Shown: one piece after another, positions 44,826 through 56,189 of the stretch | Layout: each line of letters begins with the position of its first letter | Numbering within the stretch: position 1 is the first letter of the stretch | DNA from: Cerioporus squamosus | Lineage: Eukaryota > Basidiomycota > Agaricomycetes > Polyporales > Polyporaceae | Direction of reading: 5' to 3' | Assembly: GCA_022592435.1 (NCBI GenBank) | Contig: JABYQS010000199.1 | Span: 1 to 59,230, forward strand | DNA length: 59,230 nt | Translations under genes and position numbers: made by a program | Notes under the pieces: generated by a model | Told to the model about the DNA's origin: nothing | Databases searched by the model: none | Seen by the model: only the letters and a program-made list of their open reading frames with translations

Positions 44826-46030
44826 ACGGTCACTAGCGCGGCACCAACGTGGACAAGGCCTCGGTCAGGAGCAAAGCAAGTAACTTCACCTTGCACCGAG
44901 ATCTTCTCATGAAGGAGAGCACGAACGGCATGGACGTGACTGTCTTCTGAAGAGGTGGCTCGGTCCGCCGTCCTCATTCCCCGCGTCGCCCCTGTACCCG
45001 TACTATTAGCATGATAATGTTCCTTAACCCGGATGTTTCATGACCCACCTCGTTACAATGGTCGCATTACCACTACCAGTGTACGCCGCCTCTGTGGACA
45101 CTCGATGACCTGTCCGCTTCTCTTCCGTGGCGGCACGAGTACTCGAGTGAATGACGGCGCAAGAATGCTGACGGCCAGGGGGTAAGAGCGTGGATTGATA
45201 GCGAAATGGACTGACGATATCCAGGAGTATCTATCCGTTAGCATCTTCACACATCTGCGATTGGATTGCGGTGGCTGAACATAACGCACCTGTGACCGTG
45301 CCCGGATCCCTGACGTACAATTTGAATCTGCTCGTTTGGCGTATGCAGCAACCGCTTCCCCACCCTCCAGTTCCTCCCTGGGTCGTCGTCCGGGGGCCGG
45401 TGGTACAAAAAGCCCATCATGACCACGTACACAACGGGTCCAAACGCATACGCCAGACATCATCGTCCCAAGCGATTTGTTCCTGACATTGCGGAGAGTA
45501 TGAGTGATTGGGAGATGTACTCGGAATGACTGACGCACCGAATGTACGACATGTATGTATTAGCACAACAGATAAGGCCACACAGAAGCATAATCATGCC
45601 ATGGTGTGCGGACTGTAGGATAGCACGTACTCACCGACTACCGACCACTAGCAAACTCTCTTCTCCTTCCACCTCCATCCAGACTAGGCTTGCGGGGCGC
45701 TGCGTGTGCAACATGATTGTGCACGTTTTGAGTTCCTTGGAGCAACAAGTGGTGGAGTAGAATCCGCACAAGACAGCTGGCTGGGCAAAAGAGGAGTAGA
45801 TGCTTTATGATTACGGCTAGTCGAGCGGTCGAGTGCATCCTCGGCCACCTAAATGAACTAGTTGTTGCTTGTGAGCACTAGCCATGCCTCCACCGCCCGT
45901 GTTGCAAGGTATTCGACGAGCAACGTCGAGTAAGTCAGATGGTGGGCAAGTGATAGAGGAAGAAGCGTAGGGAGCTTATGTAGTAGGCCGGACGCCTCCT
46001 CAGCAAAAACGAACGGCCTATCAACAACAA
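44826..46030. other. 1.2 kb without a recognised gene
   Basis: Open frames (for example minus 45538-45053) carry no conserved motif. It marks the right edge of the paired A/B array. Confidence 0.4.
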
Positions 46031-46104
46031 TGGCCAACGCCGGGATCGAACCGACGACCTTGGCGTTATTAGCACCACGCTCTAACCAACTGAGCTAGTC
46101 GGCC
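46031..46104 (-). tRNA. tRNA-Ile (anticodon AAT)
   Basis: 74 bases on the minus strand. Acceptor strand GGCCGAC pairs with GTTGGCC (one G-T) followed by discriminator A. The D-loop has AGCTCAGTTGGTTAGAGC, the anticodon stem TGGTG/CGCCA encloses CTAATAA, and the T-arm has GGTTCGATCC. No intron; CCA is not encoded, as expected in eukaryotes. AAT reads isoleucine codons after deamination to inosine. Confidence 0.95.
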
Positions 46105-46356
46105 ATGGGAGGAAACAAGTTATATACATTTACATATTACGCCTGTCATTCGGCATCACACATGCTTGCGAGCAGGGTAAGTACATGATCTGGCGTGGTT
46201 CAATACATTCTCTCATATGATGGTCTCCGTTCAAGCTGTAGGATCGAGCTTCGCAGTCAAGCTAGCAAGCAGTGTACCGTCTTCGCCAACGTATGGGCAA
46301 CCTCTATTCAAGCGAACAACTATTAGCCACATGCGCAGACCCTCATATTTCTGCAC

Positions 46357-47541
46357 TCACTCAACCTGCAAGGTGTTCGCCTGGCTGTCTGCCTCCAGAG
46401 AGACCACAATCATGCCACCCCGCCCCCATGAACCCGACTCGGGAACCAATTGATCTTTGCGCAGTTGCACCCGGATTGGTGGCTTGACCGCCGGAGCCGA
46501 ACCGTGCCACGATGTCGGCGACTTGGGGGAGGTGCTCGTAGCCGACGGTAATTCACCGTGTGCTGCTCGAGGTTCGATCACCAACGTCGCATCTAGAGGT
46601 GTTGGAGGGCTGTTGGGCAGGAGCGCCAGCTTGACGGCCACGCAGCCGGGTGTCACCCGCACACCGCCCAATCTCTCATGCTCGTCGGTCCCTGCTACCA
46701 GGAGGCAGAATTGCCACAGCCGACCTGGTGATGAAGATGTGCGAAATGATGTCTTGACTTCCTGGCTTCGAAGCAGCAAAAGGAACGATAAATGCGCACC
46801 TTTGGCGATGAATTCCAAGGTGACTCCCCGCGCGATGCGCATGCGCTTCTGGAACAGCGGGATCTTGAAGTCCACCGAAAACTCCAACACATCCGCATCG
46901 TGGTCCCACACGTTCACCTCGTCGAGCGGCACGCTCTGGCCCATGATGAGCTTCTCCTCTTCCGTCAGGGGGGAGAACGCCGGGATGCGCCGCAGGCTCT
47001 GGAACAAGGTGTTGTTCGGACTGTGCAGGCACGCGAGGCGGATATCGGACACCGTGGCCTTTGACAGGGGCGCAGCGTACGTCAGGATCGCACGGAGGTA
47101 GTGGATGTCCTGTGCGCGCGGCGCGAGACTCGGCCGGTTGACGACCGCCCAGTAGAGCGGGGTGTGCCCCGCGGCGGAGCGTTCTTGCAGGATGGACGAG
47201 AGCGAGATGCCGTACGACTTGCACGTGCCTGCGCAGCTGTCGAGCACCGCGAGGACGCATTCCGCGTCGCCTCCCCGGACGAGGTCGTGCAGCAGGCCGA
47301 CGAGTGTCTTCCGTACTTCTTTCACTGCGGGTGGCTCAGACCAAGGATTCCACCACGACGTACTTGATGGCGCGGGTTCGCCTTTGGCTGGCAGCTTCGG
47401 ACGAGACGACGAGGAAGCTGACCGCGGAGAGGTGAGCGAAGAAAGCTCCGTAGAGCTAGTCGAGGGGTCTGCCTTCTCATCCCGAGATGGAGGGAGAGAC
47501 AGTGGCTCTAGGGCGTCGTAGGATGGGGGAGCGTCTTGCAT
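46357..47541 (-). CDS. ankyrin-type conserved fungal protein
   Basis: Two exons, 47541-46800 and 46724-46357, with a 75 nt intron; 369 aa. The start at 47541 gives MQDAPPSYDALEPLSLPPS and suits a TATA box at 47647-47654; the open frame extends to 47616. The N-terminus is Ser/Pro-rich. The middle has KTLVGLLHDLVRGG and AGHTPLYWAVVNRP, an ankyrin-like turn, then LRAILTYAAPLSKATVSDIR. A beta-rich C-terminal half follows (VDFKIPLFQKRMRIARGVTL, WQFCLLVAG, CVAVKLALLP). This combination matches a single-copy hypothetical protein that I recall across Agaricomycetes. Cytosolic by absence of signals; role unknown. Not related to families A-C. Confidence 0.75.
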   Translation of the reverse strand: MQDAPPSYDALEPLSLPPSRDEKADPSTSSTELSSLTSPRSASSSSRPKLPAKGEPAPSSTSWWNPWSEPPAVKEVRKTLVGLLHDLVRGGDAECVLAVLDSCAGTCKSYGISLSSILQERSAAGHTPLYWAVVNRPSLAPRAQDIHYLRAILTYAAPLSKATVSDIRLACLHSPNNTLFQSLRRIPAFSPLTEEEKLIMGQSVPLDEVNVWDHDADVLEFSVDFKIPLFQKRMRIARGVTLEFIAKGAHLSFLLLLRSQEVKTSFRTSSSPGRLWQFCLLVAGTDEHERLGGVRVTPGCVAVKLALLPNSPPTPLDATLVIEPRAAHGELPSATSTSPKSPTSWHGSAPAVKPPIRVQLRKDQLVPESGSWGRGGMIVVSLEADSQANTLQVE

Positions 47542-47646
47542 CGACGTCAAGTTGTCTCGAGCAGTGAGCGTATCGTCAGCGAAGTGCAAGAGAAGGAACT
47601 CACCACTAGGGGTCATTTGACGTCAGTCCCCCTGGAGAAATCATCG

Positions 47647-47654
47647 TATATATA
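47647..47654 (-). promoter_or_regulatory. TATA box of the ankyrin-type gene
   Basis: TATATATA, about 106-113 bases before the chosen ATG at 47541 and only ~31-38 before the alternative at 47616. This favours 47541 as the real start. Confidence 0.5.
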
Positions 47655-48043
47655 GGGGCCCTCCCTGCAGGCTGTGCACCGCAGGCTGTGCGCCCTCAAG
47701 CTCTTATACGCCTAGGGACTAGCGCGATACCACTTTTCAAAGCGGTGTGGACAGCGTGTGACATACACGCGATAGGCAGGATGCGTCTGATGGAGGAGAG
47801 CCACGGCCGACTGACCGCGAACGCGGTCCCATGAGCCCGCTAGATGAAGAGAATCAGTATGTATGTCCGACGACAAGACTCCGTACTGGGCGTGAGCAGA
47901 GCGAGACAACGCGAAATCGTAAAGGAAAGCTCCAAATTGCGTGAATGACCTAAAAGCAGGCAAATCCGTACAAGAACAAAAAAACCAGAACAACTCAGCG
48001 TAGTCCCCCACCGTGCATTACGTACTTAGGCCTCGGCCCAAGA
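47655..48043. other. no gene seen
   Basis: Upstream of the ankyrin-type gene and downstream of the membrane protein gene; nothing recognised. Confidence 0.35.
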
Positions 48044-49816
48044 TTAACCTCCCTGCCCCGCATCCCCGTGCTCTGGTCGTCCATCGTCCGAGCTTGCGCG
48101 CGGGAACAGCTCCCCGTCCGTCTCTGGGTTCCAGTTCGCGAGCGTCAGCGACAGCCTGAACGGCCGTCGGTCGCGCTCCGAGACGCTCGACTCGTCTTCC
48201 GAGTGCCTCCTCTCATCGCGCTCCTCCCTGCGTACCGGAGGTAGGACGGGGAACGGGTAGCTCACGGCCGTGCCAACCGATGTCATCGAATCGGATTGAC
48301 GGTGGAACGAGGGCGCGGGAGGCGGCTGTGGCGATTGCGGTAAAGGGGTGACAGCTGTAGGCGCACTAGACTCGGGCCAAACAGGTGTATGCGGTCGCGC
48401 ACTCGGAGTGAGCAATCCGTTTGCAGCTGGAGACGGGGGCTGCTGGGGGAAGTAAGGGGAATATGGGCTCGGGCTGGGCGCGAGACCGCTAGCGCTGTTC
48501 GGCGTGGGAGGGTTGTAGGGATATCCGGTCGTATACGGACCTGGGGAGTGAGACACGCCTGTGAACGCGAGCGACTGCGGGCGCGTAGGAGGCGGGGAAG
48601 TGGAGGGTGAGGATGTGCGGGAAGGCGACCCGGGTCGGCGACCCACGAGACCGTACTGGTATGGCCTGGGCTCCAGCTCCGGAGGTGGTGAAGACGGCTT
48701 ATCGTGGTGGCCCCAACGCTCGTAGAAGGCGGGCTCGGTTTTAGAAGTCGGCTCCTTGGCATACAGGGCACGGATACTGTCGCGCCTGCGCCTGTAGAGA
48801 CTATGAGCGGACAAACGTCTGCGACTCGTGGGTGCGACTTACCAGATGAACCATACCAACATGACCAGAGCGATGAGGCCGAGAAACCCTCCCACTGCGC
48901 CGCCAATTGCAGGTCCGAGCACATCCTTGATATTGTTATTATCAGCGTTGTTGTTGTTGCTGTCGCTTCCACCACTTCCGAGCGATGTCGGCACGGTAGA
49001 CACCGCCGGGGGCATTGTTGATGTGGATGTTACCAACGTTACGACGACTGAACCGCCAGGCAGGGTGGAGGAGACCTGTGACACGATCACCGACGCTGAG
49101 GGTGGCGGGCTCAGCGTCTGGGAGGTCTGCGAAGTCTGGGAGGTGGGTGTGTCAGAAGGAGGAGGGGGCGAGGTGACGCCGTCCGTCGAGCAAGTAGAAA
49201 AGAGAGTGGCAGTAGGTTCGCTGAAGATTACTGGGATGGAGAAGACGACTTGAGATGGGATGGTGGTGATCTCTTCATCTGTATGCGTGCAGAATAATAG
49301 TCAGAACTCAAAGCGGCAATGAACATACTACGAGCTCATGAAACCAGCTTCACGAGCGTGTCAGTCCGATGGACTGTCCAGCACCTCCTGCCCGACGACA
49401 AGCAGGGTGATAACCCTCACAGCATGCCTTGTACCGAGTCAGTCGTCACCATGCTGTTGACCACCGATATTCGACACTTGCATGTCAATGCAGACACGAG
49501 CTCACGGACAGATAGACAGATAGAAGGGGCGAATGCATTTGAAGATACGACTGATACCGCCAGCCCTCGTCCTTCGAGTACCGAAGAAATCATGCTCACC
49601 TCGTAGGGTCGTCACGACTTCCACTGACCCTGTCGAGAGACATGTCGTGACACTGTCCGTATCATTGGCGTCCACGGTCGAGCTTGCGCAGAACGTGCTC
49701 AAGACGGTGCTGATATCCGCCGGGATGGTGCTTGTGATGTCCGTGAAGGACGTCGAGACGGAGGTGGTCGTGAGGACCTCATACAGAGTCTGGGTTGGCG
49801 TCGGAGTGCATGCCAT
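48044..49816 (-). CDS. single-pass membrane protein with Ser/Thr-rich ectodomain
   Basis: Starts at 49816 (MACTPTPTQTLYEVLTTTSV). The Ser/Thr-rich extracellular part (STSFTDITSTIPADIST) continues through several exons; one carries EEITTIPSQVVFSIPVIF. A Gly-rich membrane segment (GPAIGGAVGGFLGLIALVML) follows and ends WFIW, with an intron at ~48838-48788. The cytosolic tail is basic just inside (RRRRDSIRALY), then Pro/Ser/Tyr-rich with PYQYGLVGRR and ends GDAGQGG. The topology (O-glycosylatable ectodomain, GG-rich helix, Pro-rich tail) is that of fungal Mid2/Skg6-like surface proteins; sensor or anchor function is inference. No classical signal peptide is obvious at the first Met. Exons between 49620 and 49270 are not fully resolved. 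Confidence 0.72.
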
Positions 49817-50011
49817 TCACTGCGTGCCTGGGACGCGTTTCCCGGGCGCAGGCGAGGCGAAGGAGATGGTGGGAGGGAGGGAAGAGCAGTTTGCGGGCAG
49901 TCGTCTCCGATGCCGCCTGATATGTCGAACGACATCACGACTTTGGACGCTCCGCTGCGAGGCTATGTTTCTGAACTCTGCTCCTCACGTCCGTCATGAC
50001 TGACCCCAGTC

Positions 50012-50860
50012 TTGTGCTCGAGATCGTACGGGATGATGGCGAGGCGGACGAGAAGAGTGCGTGAGGCCACGGTGCGGCGAGACCGCGAAAACTCGGACCG
50101 AGGAGAACAGCACGCAGAGCGCGCTCGAACCCGGAGGCTTTCTGCCGCCACCATCGTCATCGACGACGACCTCGACCTCCGAAACCTTCAGACAGCGGAC
50201 GCATATCCCGCAATCGAGAAGGACATATCGCGCGTAGCTATGTGGTGAGTTACCGGCCAGCTTACAGCAATGCATCTTGAAGCCGGGATCGCGATGGTCG
50301 CGGTCTCAGCAGCCCGTCCCTCGCTCTCATCCAGCCCCACTTACGCAGATTGCACTCAACGCCGTCCTTTCACCCAGCAAACACATCCTCAACGCCCAAG
50401 TCGCGATCCGCGCCCCGTGCTGCAAGCAATGGTTCGACTGCGCCGAGTGTCACGCGGAGACGCAGTCCCACCGGCTCGCGAAGACGACGGAGATGGCCTT
50501 CCTCTGCAAGAAGTGCAAGAAGGCGTTCCGGAAGGACATGACGGAGTTCGACGAGAGCGACGAGTACTGCCCGCATTGTGACAACCACTACGTGAGTTTT
50601 GTCCCTCTTCAGATTGCGTCTCGGGCGAACATACCGGTCGGCGTCACTAGGTTATCGAGGCGAAGACACCTCAAGCAGTCCTGGGCGTGGAAGGAGAAGA
50701 TGCTCGGGTCGACGCTCGGTGCGTATATGCTGTTCTACTGTCTGTACATCGTACTCACGTTCCGCGTTGCGTCTATGGTAGCATGCTCAAGGATGAACGT
50801 GCCAAGCAAAATCCTGCACGATCCCTGTTCGCGAGGGATTTCACAGATCGCATCGGATGA
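50012..50860 (+). CDS. CHY zinc-finger protein
   Basis: Exons 50012-50244, 50378-50591, 50651-50718 and 50782-50860 sum to 197 aa plus stop. The junction at 50244/50378 rebuilds MCKHILNAQVAIRAPCCKQW. The zinc-binding residues follow in order: C-K-H, CC, CAECHAE, CKKCKK and CPHCDNHY, the CHY-type finger. The N-terminal part is basic (RRTRRVREATVRRD), with VIDDDLDLRNLQTADAYPAI before the finger. The C-terminus has VIEAKTPQAVLGVEGEDARV and ends FTDRIG. CHY proteins include yeast Hot13, which works in the mitochondrial intermembrane space, and ubiquitin ligases; this short form has no RING, so it is nearer to the first. The exact start is uncertain. Confidence 0.88.
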
Positions 50861-51675
50861 CTGCTCCCCGGTTCGGTCTCTTCTCTGTTACTCGTCCTAC
50901 AGTCGGTGCGTCCTACAATCCGAGATTCTCTCCCTTTACTCATACTCTCCGTGTCTTCAGTTTGTACTAGATTGCTATACTTGTCCGCCCAGGGAGGAAT
51001 ATACTTTCCGAATCTCATCCGTACAATTCTGGCACGCAGATGCACGATATCATCATCAGCAGCGTATTCGTATCCAACATCGCTGAAGCCTCTATGCCCA
51101 ATCTCTGTCCTCGTCGCCAATGCCGCATAATCCGTGCGCAGACTGCGTAGCTCTAGCGGAGTCGCTGCCCCTCCTCACCCCCAGCCAATACCTCTCCCTA
51201 ATATCTGCTCGAACGACCATCCGTGGTACCGCGCAGTTCTTGGTCGCGTGAGGTATCTAGCGTGCATGCTCGGCCATCCCGACGAGGGTCGCTCCAGGTT
51301 CGTCGTCTTCGTTTGCATCGACGTCGTCACAGATTGCTGATGAACACGGGCGTGCACAGGAGTCATTCTCTCGAACTAGCGGCAGGTCGAGCTCTCGATG
51401 AAGACTACGAGAAACTGCGCAACCTTGGACACGCACACACCCAAAGCGATACGCTGTCGTCGACATATTCAACGACCCACTCGGGTTCAACGCGGCGCAC
51501 CGAAGCAAGATCGTACAAGTGCCCCAGGATCGTGACCAAAGTGCGAAGTGGATATTGGTACGATGTACTCGTCTGCAATCAGATGGCAAGATTACGGCTC
51601 CGATGCAGCTCGCTCGATGCTGTCGGAGCAAGGAGTAGCTGGTATTGCATTTGTCTTCGGTAAGGCAGCGAACTA
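50861..51675. other. convergent 3' region of CHY and MYND1
   Basis: 0.8 kb with no recognised exon on either strand. Confidence 0.4.
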
Positions 51676-52543
51676 CTACTGTACGATACCGCTGTTCAGC
51701 ATATGAAGCAAGGTGCTCCTCCAGTTGTGCTTGCTGTCCTCCGGGAGCGGATCCTCGCCCGTGATCTGGAACGCAAACGGGACCATGTTCGTCATGCACC
51801 CCTCGACGTTGTGCAGCATGACGAGAAACGTGCCCGCCGCGCCGCGCTGCACGCGCGACTCGTTCGTCGTCTTGACCATCAGCCGCATCTGCGCCATCTG
51901 CGCGGGGGGCATCGGCACCGCGTCCTGCTTGTACACCTGCGCCGCGTAGCAGTAGAACGCGGTCTCCGGCCGCTTCGAGTGTGGGCGCGGGCGGACGACG
52001 ACGACCATGAGGCGGTCCTGCGCGTGCTCGGGGTGCTCGAAGATGTCCATCGCGGCGTAGGCGGCGTCCGCGAGCGAGGGCCCGTGCTTGGACGAGAAGG
52101 CGCGCAGGGCCTTCATGATGTCGAACGACTCGGGGTGCGCCTCGTCGACTTCCTGGTTCATGCGGCACTTCATCTTGTGTGTCGACCATGCGGCTTTCTG
52201 GCACGCTTTGCTCTGTTCGCCTCGACGTGAAGATCAGCGTTACGGTTGGGCAAGTGTCGACTGGGGACAGTGAAGCCCAATATTTGCAGACGCAGTAAGG
52301 ACGTACGCAGTAGAGCTCCGTTTTGCACCCCTGGCACCTGAACAGCTTGGCTCCCGATGCTTTCGAGCGATCGCATTGCTGACAATGCATCATCTCCCGC
52401 TGTAAGAGCGCGTTGCGGTCCGTCGGAGGATTGTGGTCTTCCGGTGCGGGTGGTACAGGGCCGAGCATGCCATCGATGCCTGCTAGTCTGCACCACTCGC
52501 AGTGGAGGTTCGGAAGGTAGGATAGTCTGGGTTCCGAGCCCAT
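51676..52543 (-). CDS. MYND zinc-finger protein MYND1
   Basis: Exons 52543-52307 and 52212-51676; 257 aa. N-terminus MGSEPRLSYLPNLHCEWCRL. The MYND finger spans the intron: CQQCDRSKASGAKLFRCQGC, then ELYC|SKACQKAAWSTHKMKC, giving the C-C-C-C-C-C-H-C ligand order. A conserved C-terminal domain follows with KALRAFSSKHGPSLADAAYA, RLMVVVVRPRPHSKRPETAF and WRSTLLHMLNSGIVQ at the end. MYND fingers bind proline-containing peptides; many basidiomycete MYND proteins of this size have no known role. It stands head-to-head with its paralogue MYND2 (225 bases apart). Confidence 0.88.
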
Positions 52544-52768
52544 TGTGTTGAGGGGTACAAGAAACAAGAGAATAGGTAAGATAGGGTTGAAGAGACAAGA
52601 CTTGGAGTACCTACTACCGAGTAACTGACGGGGGCGAAGCGCGGTTGTCGGCAATTTCCGACTACAGCTCGCCAAGATCTCCAGAGATCCGCTGCGTCTG
52701 CGTGGACCACCATCTCCTCCTTAACCACATCCTCTGCGTCCTCTGCGTCTGCTTAAGCTTTGCACGAC

Positions 52769-53586
52769 ATGGACATCGCAAGCCTGGTCGACTATCTCGA
52801 GATCGGCTGTCCCTGCTGCCAGATGGAGTACAACGTCTGGTTCTTGACTGGTGTGCCGCCACCTCCTCAGCGACATGTCCTGCCCGACCCGAAGGCCGCG
52901 CTGCACAGAGACCTCATGCAATGCCAGCTCTGCTTCAAGTCCAAACGAGAAGGAGTGACGTTCTTCCGATGTGCCGGGTGTCAGATAGAAATCTACTGCG
53001 TGCGTCTTCCCACTCCTTCCCCGCGCGATCCCATTCCTCACTGGCAGAGCGACTGTCACCAGAGCAAAGAGTGCCAGAAGCAGGCGTGGAGCAGACACAA
53101 ACCGAAGTGCGCCCTGAACCGCAAGTACCAGCCTTCGGGCGGCGGCGAGCCAAAACCCATGAAGGACCTCCGCGCGTTCACCTCCAAGCACCGACCGACG
53201 ATCTCCGAGGCCGCGTCCACCGCGCTCGAGGTCGCGCGAGACCCAAAACGCGCACAAGAGTTCGTTTTCGTTATCTTCCTCCGTCCGCGCCCCAACTCCA
53301 CGCACGTCGAGACGTCGTTCTTCGCATTCGGGGCCGCGGTCGTGCCGTTCAGCGCGTTCTCCCCGGAGCAGGTCACGGAGATGAAGGGCCAGCTCAAGTC
53401 GGCGCACGACCTGAACGTGAACAATGGCTCCTTGGGCGCGATGGAGGTCGTGCTCATGTGCTTGGATCCACACGTTGTCAATGTGGTCATGATGGGCTTC
53501 TCGGACGACCCGTCTCCTATCGAGAACCCGGGGAAAAGTGGAAGCACTGGTTGCTGCACAGGTTGAACGAGGGGATTGTATGCTAG
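52769..53586 (+). CDS. MYND zinc-finger protein MYND2 (one-base gap near the end)
   Basis: Exon 1 is 52769-52999 and exon 2 starts at 53063; the intron splits the MYND finger at the same place as in MYND1 (EIYC|SKECQKQAWSRHKPKC). N-terminus MDIASLVDYLEIGCPCCQME. The C-terminal domain has KDLRAFTSKHRPTISEAAS and VFVIFLRPRPNSTHVETSF. After IENPG (~53535) the frame runs to TGA at 53564-53566. Adding one G to a run of four restores the ending KWKHWLLHRLNEGIVC, which matches MYND1 and stops at 53584-53586. The total coding length is one base short of a multiple of three. An assembly error is likely. Confidence 0.85.
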
Positions 53587-54049
53587 CTTCTCGGGAGCTG
53601 TTATAGGTGCGTCGTGTTCAGCCTTTACGTAACACTCGCTGACGATGAATGGTGTCTCTAGACAATGCTCATGGATATCAAAATCAATGTATCACTAGGA
53701 CGTTTCGCTATCAATCCACATTTTACCCCCAAGACATCGGATGCCTCCACCACCGTCATTGTCGGGTAGTCGTATTGCAGTGGTAATCTACCATGGCTAC
53801 TTCCTGCCGGCTCGGGAGAGTAACGGACCGGTCACGCAACTAATCAACGGCCACACCGCCAAACATGGGTAAGCATTGCAGCCACAGCGTGTACAGCAAG
53901 GCGACTCAGCCAAGGAACGTTCTCCTTGTTCCTCTCCATATCGCTACTCTGCCTCACTTGCACTCGCTGCCACAACGCCACTCTCATCTCTACTGTTGCT
54001 GACACATTCCTCCATCTACTGTGTACCTGACAGACTTCGCTCGCGTACC
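53587..54049. other. no gene seen between MYND2 and A13
   Basis: 463 bases; presumably the terminator of MYND2 and the promoter of A13. Confidence 0.35.
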
Positions 54050-55737
54050 ATGGGACCGCCTGTGCTGACTGTCACGGGGCCGATCAAGACTGGCAAGTCC
54101 AAGTCGACGTTGAGTCCGGTGCAAGACAACTTGCAGCATAGGCAGCGCACAATAACTATCCTTCCTACAAGACGCAAGTTTGCGGTGGTTCGCATGGATC
54201 CGATATTCATGGTATCACATCTAGACTTGGATTCCCTCGCGATCCAAGAAGCGGCGGCGATGAGACCGAAGAAATATCTGGTGTATATAGACGCGGTACG
54301 TGATCTATTAGGAGGACAGAGTATATGTGTTTCTGACTCTCTTAAAGCCACAAGATCTCCCGCTTCCTGGAAGCGAGTGGTGTCACTACTGGGTACAGCC
54401 TATCGCGACGACTCTGCGACCTGCCGTGCCCGAGGAGGGCATTACCGAGGACATGGTCTTACCCATCTATCCCAACACGCAGTATGCCAAAGGAAGACGA
54501 CCAGTCGATTCAAGTCCTCAGTTCCCCTTTCCCAACTGCTACTTCTGGATACAGAGCACCATGACCCTCCGTGTACGGGTCAAGCGCGGATTAGATGGCT
54601 ATGACAACGAGAAAGCGACGACGGTCAGCATTGCTCGACATACAGCGCTGAGAACCGCCTGGAACGAGGATTCTCTTCGTATGTACTCTCTTCGCAGGGC
54701 GGAATCTCCCCAGTCTAGCGCCGCAGCCTCGCACACACCCGCTGCTCACCACTCCGCTTCATCTTCTCTGCCCTCCAGTCCTCCCACTCTTCGTGAATAT
54801 CCTGAGAGCAGCATTTTGTCCCACGAGGAGGACTTCGCCCCCGATCTGTCACCCCAGAAGCCCAGTCAGAGTGGTGGTTCACCGGCAGACGGTGGCGCAG
54901 GGTCTGCGCCGGCACCGAAACCCCCTCCTATTCCACCACTTCTAGAGATGGCGATTGACAGGAACATCTTCGGATGGGCCGCCGATCCAAAGGTGCCCTT
55001 CGTTCCTCTTGTAGACCTCTGGTTTGAACTGGAGGAGCATCTCTCGCCCGACAACATACCGAGTCCCACTGAGCTCTGGAAGGAACAAGAGACAATCGGC
55101 GTGTAAGTTAACAATATCAGTGATCCTGGTCTAATGCGTTACTCATACATGCTGCAGCATTATCGAAGCAGCGTTGAGGAGATGGGCTATCGCCACAGCT
55201 CCGTCCCAAGCACCATCGCGGGGAGTCGACCCTCAGAAGTCACACGATGGAGTTGTTGTATCGCCTGGGCATGCCGCTGCGGCCCGGGATCCCTCTCAAT
55301 CCGACACCCATAACAGCAAGCGTTGGGACGAGGCGCAACACAGTCGTCTACAGTCGCCGTCTCCTACCCGACGATCGCCTCCGCCCTCCCGTACCCGTCG
55401 AGAAACCGTGCCCTCTCCTGTGTTGAAACCCAAACCTGACAGCGACGAGGCTCACAAGGCACAAGCGCCGAGTTTTGCGAGTCTGTTTCAATCATCGGCG
55501 CCCCTAGGCAACCACATAGCTTCGTGGGACTTCCGTCCACCACTTAAGTCTGCCCTTCCTGCCCCCATGTCAGTCTCGTCCCCGCACAATCCCAATCTAC
55601 GGTCCTTCAAGAAGCGTGCAAGGGCTCTGCGCCAGCAGGTGTGTATGCATACTGACTGCGCTTCTTCCCCAACTGACATGGGGCTATGTTAAATTGCACA
55701 GCAGTATCGTGCTTTCGAAGAAAGCCAAGGGCGATAG
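54050..55737 (+). CDS. family A protein, copy A13 (intact; function unknown)
   Basis: Exons 54050-54295, 54348-55102, 55158-55638 and 55702-55737 sum to 505 aa plus stop, the longest copy. N-terminus MGPPVLTVTGPIKTGKSKST is basic and ~30 residues longer than in other copies. Then FAVVRMDPIFMVSHLDL, LPLPGSEWCHYWVQPIATTL, TEDMVLPIYPN, QFPFPNCYFW (His of NCYHW replaced by Phe), RVRVKRGLDGYD, a Ser/Pro linker and NIFGWAADPKVPFVPLVDLW..LWKEQETIGV. Exon 3 is long, Ser/Pro/Arg-rich and disordered in composition. Unpaired, 10 kb outside the main array and beyond several ordinary genes. Resembles A10 and A14. Confidence 0.8.
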
Positions 55738-56189
55738 CTTGAAGTTGGGACTACTCGACTGCGTTCACATAGTCTGTCAACCTCATGGACGGACTCTGAG
55801 GTGCGTGGATGTCTGACCATCCCCTCTTCCCGAGAACGGCTCGCACGACTCTTCTTGTTGCACTACGCCCGAGGCCTCTGCTGTAGTCATACGCTGCCCG
55901 ACTATCATTATAAGATCTGCTCTGTAAATCCGGGACTGCACAGACCACTGGGGTGAACCCCGACATCGCCGTCCCGTCACGCACACGGGATCTCTGTCAA
56001 CTTTCTACACCCGTCGTACGATCATGAGCCATGCACTCCACCAGTTCGTTGATTATAGGACCGCTTGCATAGGTTCGATTCGACTCGGAGATAGGGCAGG
56101 ACTCTAGGGCGGTAGTATGGAAACAACCATACCGATGACGGGTCGTTCCTCACGCCAACCATCGTTCTCTTCCAACGCGTCCGCCGCCA
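55738..56189. other. spacer between A13 and A14
   Basis: No N-terminal or CYHW block of family A can be found here, supporting 5' truncation of A14. Confidence 0.4.

Noticed and set aside
45053..45538. Minus-strand 161-codon frame
   Set aside because: No conserved feature; sequence looks non-coding and lies at the edge of the array.
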